From Caprimulgus europaeus (Eukaryota; Chordata; Aves; Caprimulgiformes; Caprimulgidae): a stretch of DNA of 64,000 bases. The position numbers and the translations under genes are program-made. Location: positions 34,990,515-35,054,514 of the forward strand of contig OU015528.1 in assembly GCA_907165065.1 (NCBI GenBank), written 5' to 3'. Shown piece by piece: positions 62,014 through 64,000 of the stretch; position 1 is the stretch's first letter; the number at the start of each line of letters is the position of its first letter. Under the pieces are notes generated by a model that was not told the DNA's origin, did not search any database, and saw only the letters and a program-made list of their open reading frames with translations.

Positions 62014-64000
62014 GGGGACATCTTTACTTTTTTAATACTAATTTATGTAGACAAAAAAGAACAGACATTTCACCTATTACTTTTTGAAGAGCTGAAGGCT
62101 GGTAACTTTACTACATTACCAAAACAACTGTGTTCCGGTAGGAAATTATTTGAGAAATATATATTATATGCAAAGAGGAAAAAAAAAAAAAAAAAAAAAA
62201 AAGGAATGAAACCAAAAGAATGTCACTGTAAAATATACTTTAAATTAATTAATAAGAGAAACACCTCCAAAAGGTGAGGGGAAGATTATCTATACATAAA
62301 ATACAAAAAGAAACTTAGTTTTCCTTCAGTCTTTTCACTGACATAAACCATTGTCTTCCTTCTTAAAACTTGAAAGGGAATAGCTTTTATTTTGAACATA
62401 CTGTTTTAATGCTTAAGAAATAATTCACCCCGTGCTTTGTTGAGAAATACAGGCTAAAACTACTGGAAGAAAACCCAGAGTGAAGTTTAAATATGTTCCA
62501 CAAATTCATAGAAATACCAAAATGGAAGCCACGCAGTGAACTAAATTCTGCCACATGGACTGATATGAACATTTGCTGCAAACTACTTTAACTGTTTCTG
62601 GAAGGCAAGTATCAACATTTCACCTACAGAAGTCACCTGCACTACTGCCCAATTTGGGGCAGCCAAGGCAGGACCTTACCTGCTGGGGCCTGTCCCACCA
62701 CATAAATGCCTTTGGGGTGGAGGTCTTACCCCAACCTCCTCAGATCTGAGCCCCCACAGCCTTCAGTCCCAGGGAGATGCCAGCACCCTGACAGTGGTAT
62801 CAAAGCATAGGCTTGAACCTGACATTTAAGAAAATGTGTTTTCCCTGATCTTTGGCTCAAATCAGGAGCAGGCTCACAGATTATATTCCTCATCACAGTC
62901 ATGTTTACGTAGCAAGGCGGTAACTTACCTGTGTACATCAGACATTTAGCTTTTGAAAAAGCTAACTCATTTTTCTCTTGGTCAATGACCATGCAGTATC
63001 CCAGAACTCCCCTAAGAAATTTCACAGAGTGGTTGACCATCTATGGGATACAGATTACAGCACAGAGGGTATATCCACATGATCTGTCTTCACTAGATAG
63101 GAAACTGGGTTGATTTCACTCTTGATCACATTAGGAAAACAACACTATCAGACCATGTTAGGTCACTGAGTCCCTATTTCAAACCAACATGACTTATAAT
63201 CCTTTTGCACAAGCTATTTGTTCTTCTGTATTCTGGGAAATTACTACTTCAAAATAACACAAATCCTAGTCATATCTTTAATGGCTCTGTAATGATCTCT
63301 ATCCAAATCCAATCCCAGTCTCTTATCTACCTTCCCCAAAATGAGATTGAACAAAAGAGCTGTTTTGTGCATGCTGTCAATCATTTTCTGATGTTTTAGC
63401 TTATTAACACCTTATTAACACCCACTGCTTGGTGGTATTTGAGAAGGGAGTGAAACAGCAGTGTGCTTCTGCTTCCCTAGCTGTAGACACTGGGCTGGCT
63501 GTAGGAGAGCAAGGGCATGGGAGTGGGGACAGCATGAGGTGCATACCAGACTGCGGGGACAGGCTTGCCTGTCTGCTGCTCCCAGGAATCCTCGGTCCTA
63601 AACCACTGCTGGCTGTGCCTTTGTTGAAGCACATGAAGGAAGAGAATAATCACCTTCTCAAGGCTCTGGAGTACAAAGACACAAACAATCTTAAAGCTTT
63701 TAAAATGTGCATTTATTTTTTTTTTTTCTCTGACTTCGTTGCAATCTAAAAAGAGAAAGAGTGCTTTGCTGATCATAATTTGAAACCTCTACTTGTAACT
63801 CATGCAAAATTACTAACGTGGCTAAAGCAGATGACTAGTTTAGTACAAATGCAGAAAATTAGACTGTGTTTATCATTACTTTAATGGGATTGAACACTTC
63901 CGTTCCATTGATTTTTGCCCTTCATTCTGGCCAGTTGGCATTACAGCATTTCAAAAAGCCCTAAACTTGCATGTTTCACTCAAATGATGTATGGGGTTTG
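62014..64000. other. Non-coding stretch to the window end
   Basis: No supportable gene. It includes an A24 run and a somewhat GC-richer patch at 62640-62800. On the minus strand a donor-like ACAG/GTAAGT lies near 62920-62932 but is not attached to a convincing exon. Confidence 0.45.
62179..62202 (+). repeat. Run of 24 A
   Basis: An uninterrupted poly-A homopolymer. The sequence before it is AT-rich and shows no gene-like or SINE-like body, so a retroposed tail is not supported. Confidence 0.9.

Noticed and set aside
62900..62940. Donor-like GTAAGT on the minus strand
   Set aside because: The adjoining frame has no recognisable coding character and no matching acceptor was identified.
1..64000. 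tRNA, rRNA, CRISPR arrays, bacterial promoters or operons
   Set aside because: No cloverleaf, conserved rRNA segment, regularly spaced repeat-spacer array or prokaryotic gene organisation is visible; the repeat content is avian.

Overview
This window looks like bird nuclear DNA, probably from a neoavian, and consists almost entirely of AT-rich non-coding sequence (a gene desert or large intron) with interspersed repeats. Three things point to birds. There are several chicken-repeat-1 (CR1) LINE 3' ends that finish in short ATTCTRTG-type direct repeats instead of a poly-A tail. There are LTRs of types I recognise as common in bird genomes. Primate or rodent L1/SINE elements and bacterial gene organisation are absent. 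These calls come from reading and recall; no database was searched.

Layout. 1-4990 is unique-looking AT-rich DNA. About 4990-7390 is a minus-strand hAT (Charlie/GTF2IRD2-like) DNA transposon with a nearly open transposase frame and a GC-rich 5' region; it is the most distinctive object in the window. 7391-21107 is mostly unique, with one short CR1 end (9536-9722) and an ATTT microsatellite (12563-12619). 21108-23952 holds three plus-strand CR1 3' ends of different ages. 24753-24809 is a near-perfect 27-bp hairpin. About 25390-26010 is a degenerate, internally repetitive block that I cannot classify. 30492-30625 is a minus-strand CR1 end. 30920-32069 is a solo endogenous-retrovirus LTR with a perfect 5-bp target-site duplication. 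32070-41781 is unique AT-rich DNA. 41782-41931 (minus) is a short open segment with a good splice acceptor and locally raised GC/CpG, the only host-exon candidate I found. About 42158-43584 is the longest CR1 copy, carrying a broken reverse-transcriptase frame. About 45196-45792 is a second type of LTR. About 48530-48970 is probably an old CR1 fragment. 49504-49636 is a homopurine tract. About 61004-62013 is an older copy of the 30.9-kb LTR family.

There is no operon-like or pathway organisation. The coding capacity belongs to transposable elements: the hAT transposase, which has two in-frame stops in its C-terminal dimerisation region and a pair of compensating frameshifts near its start, and the CR1 reverse transcriptase, which has two in-frame stops and a frameshift. 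The hAT copy and the unidentified exon candidate deserve the most attention.
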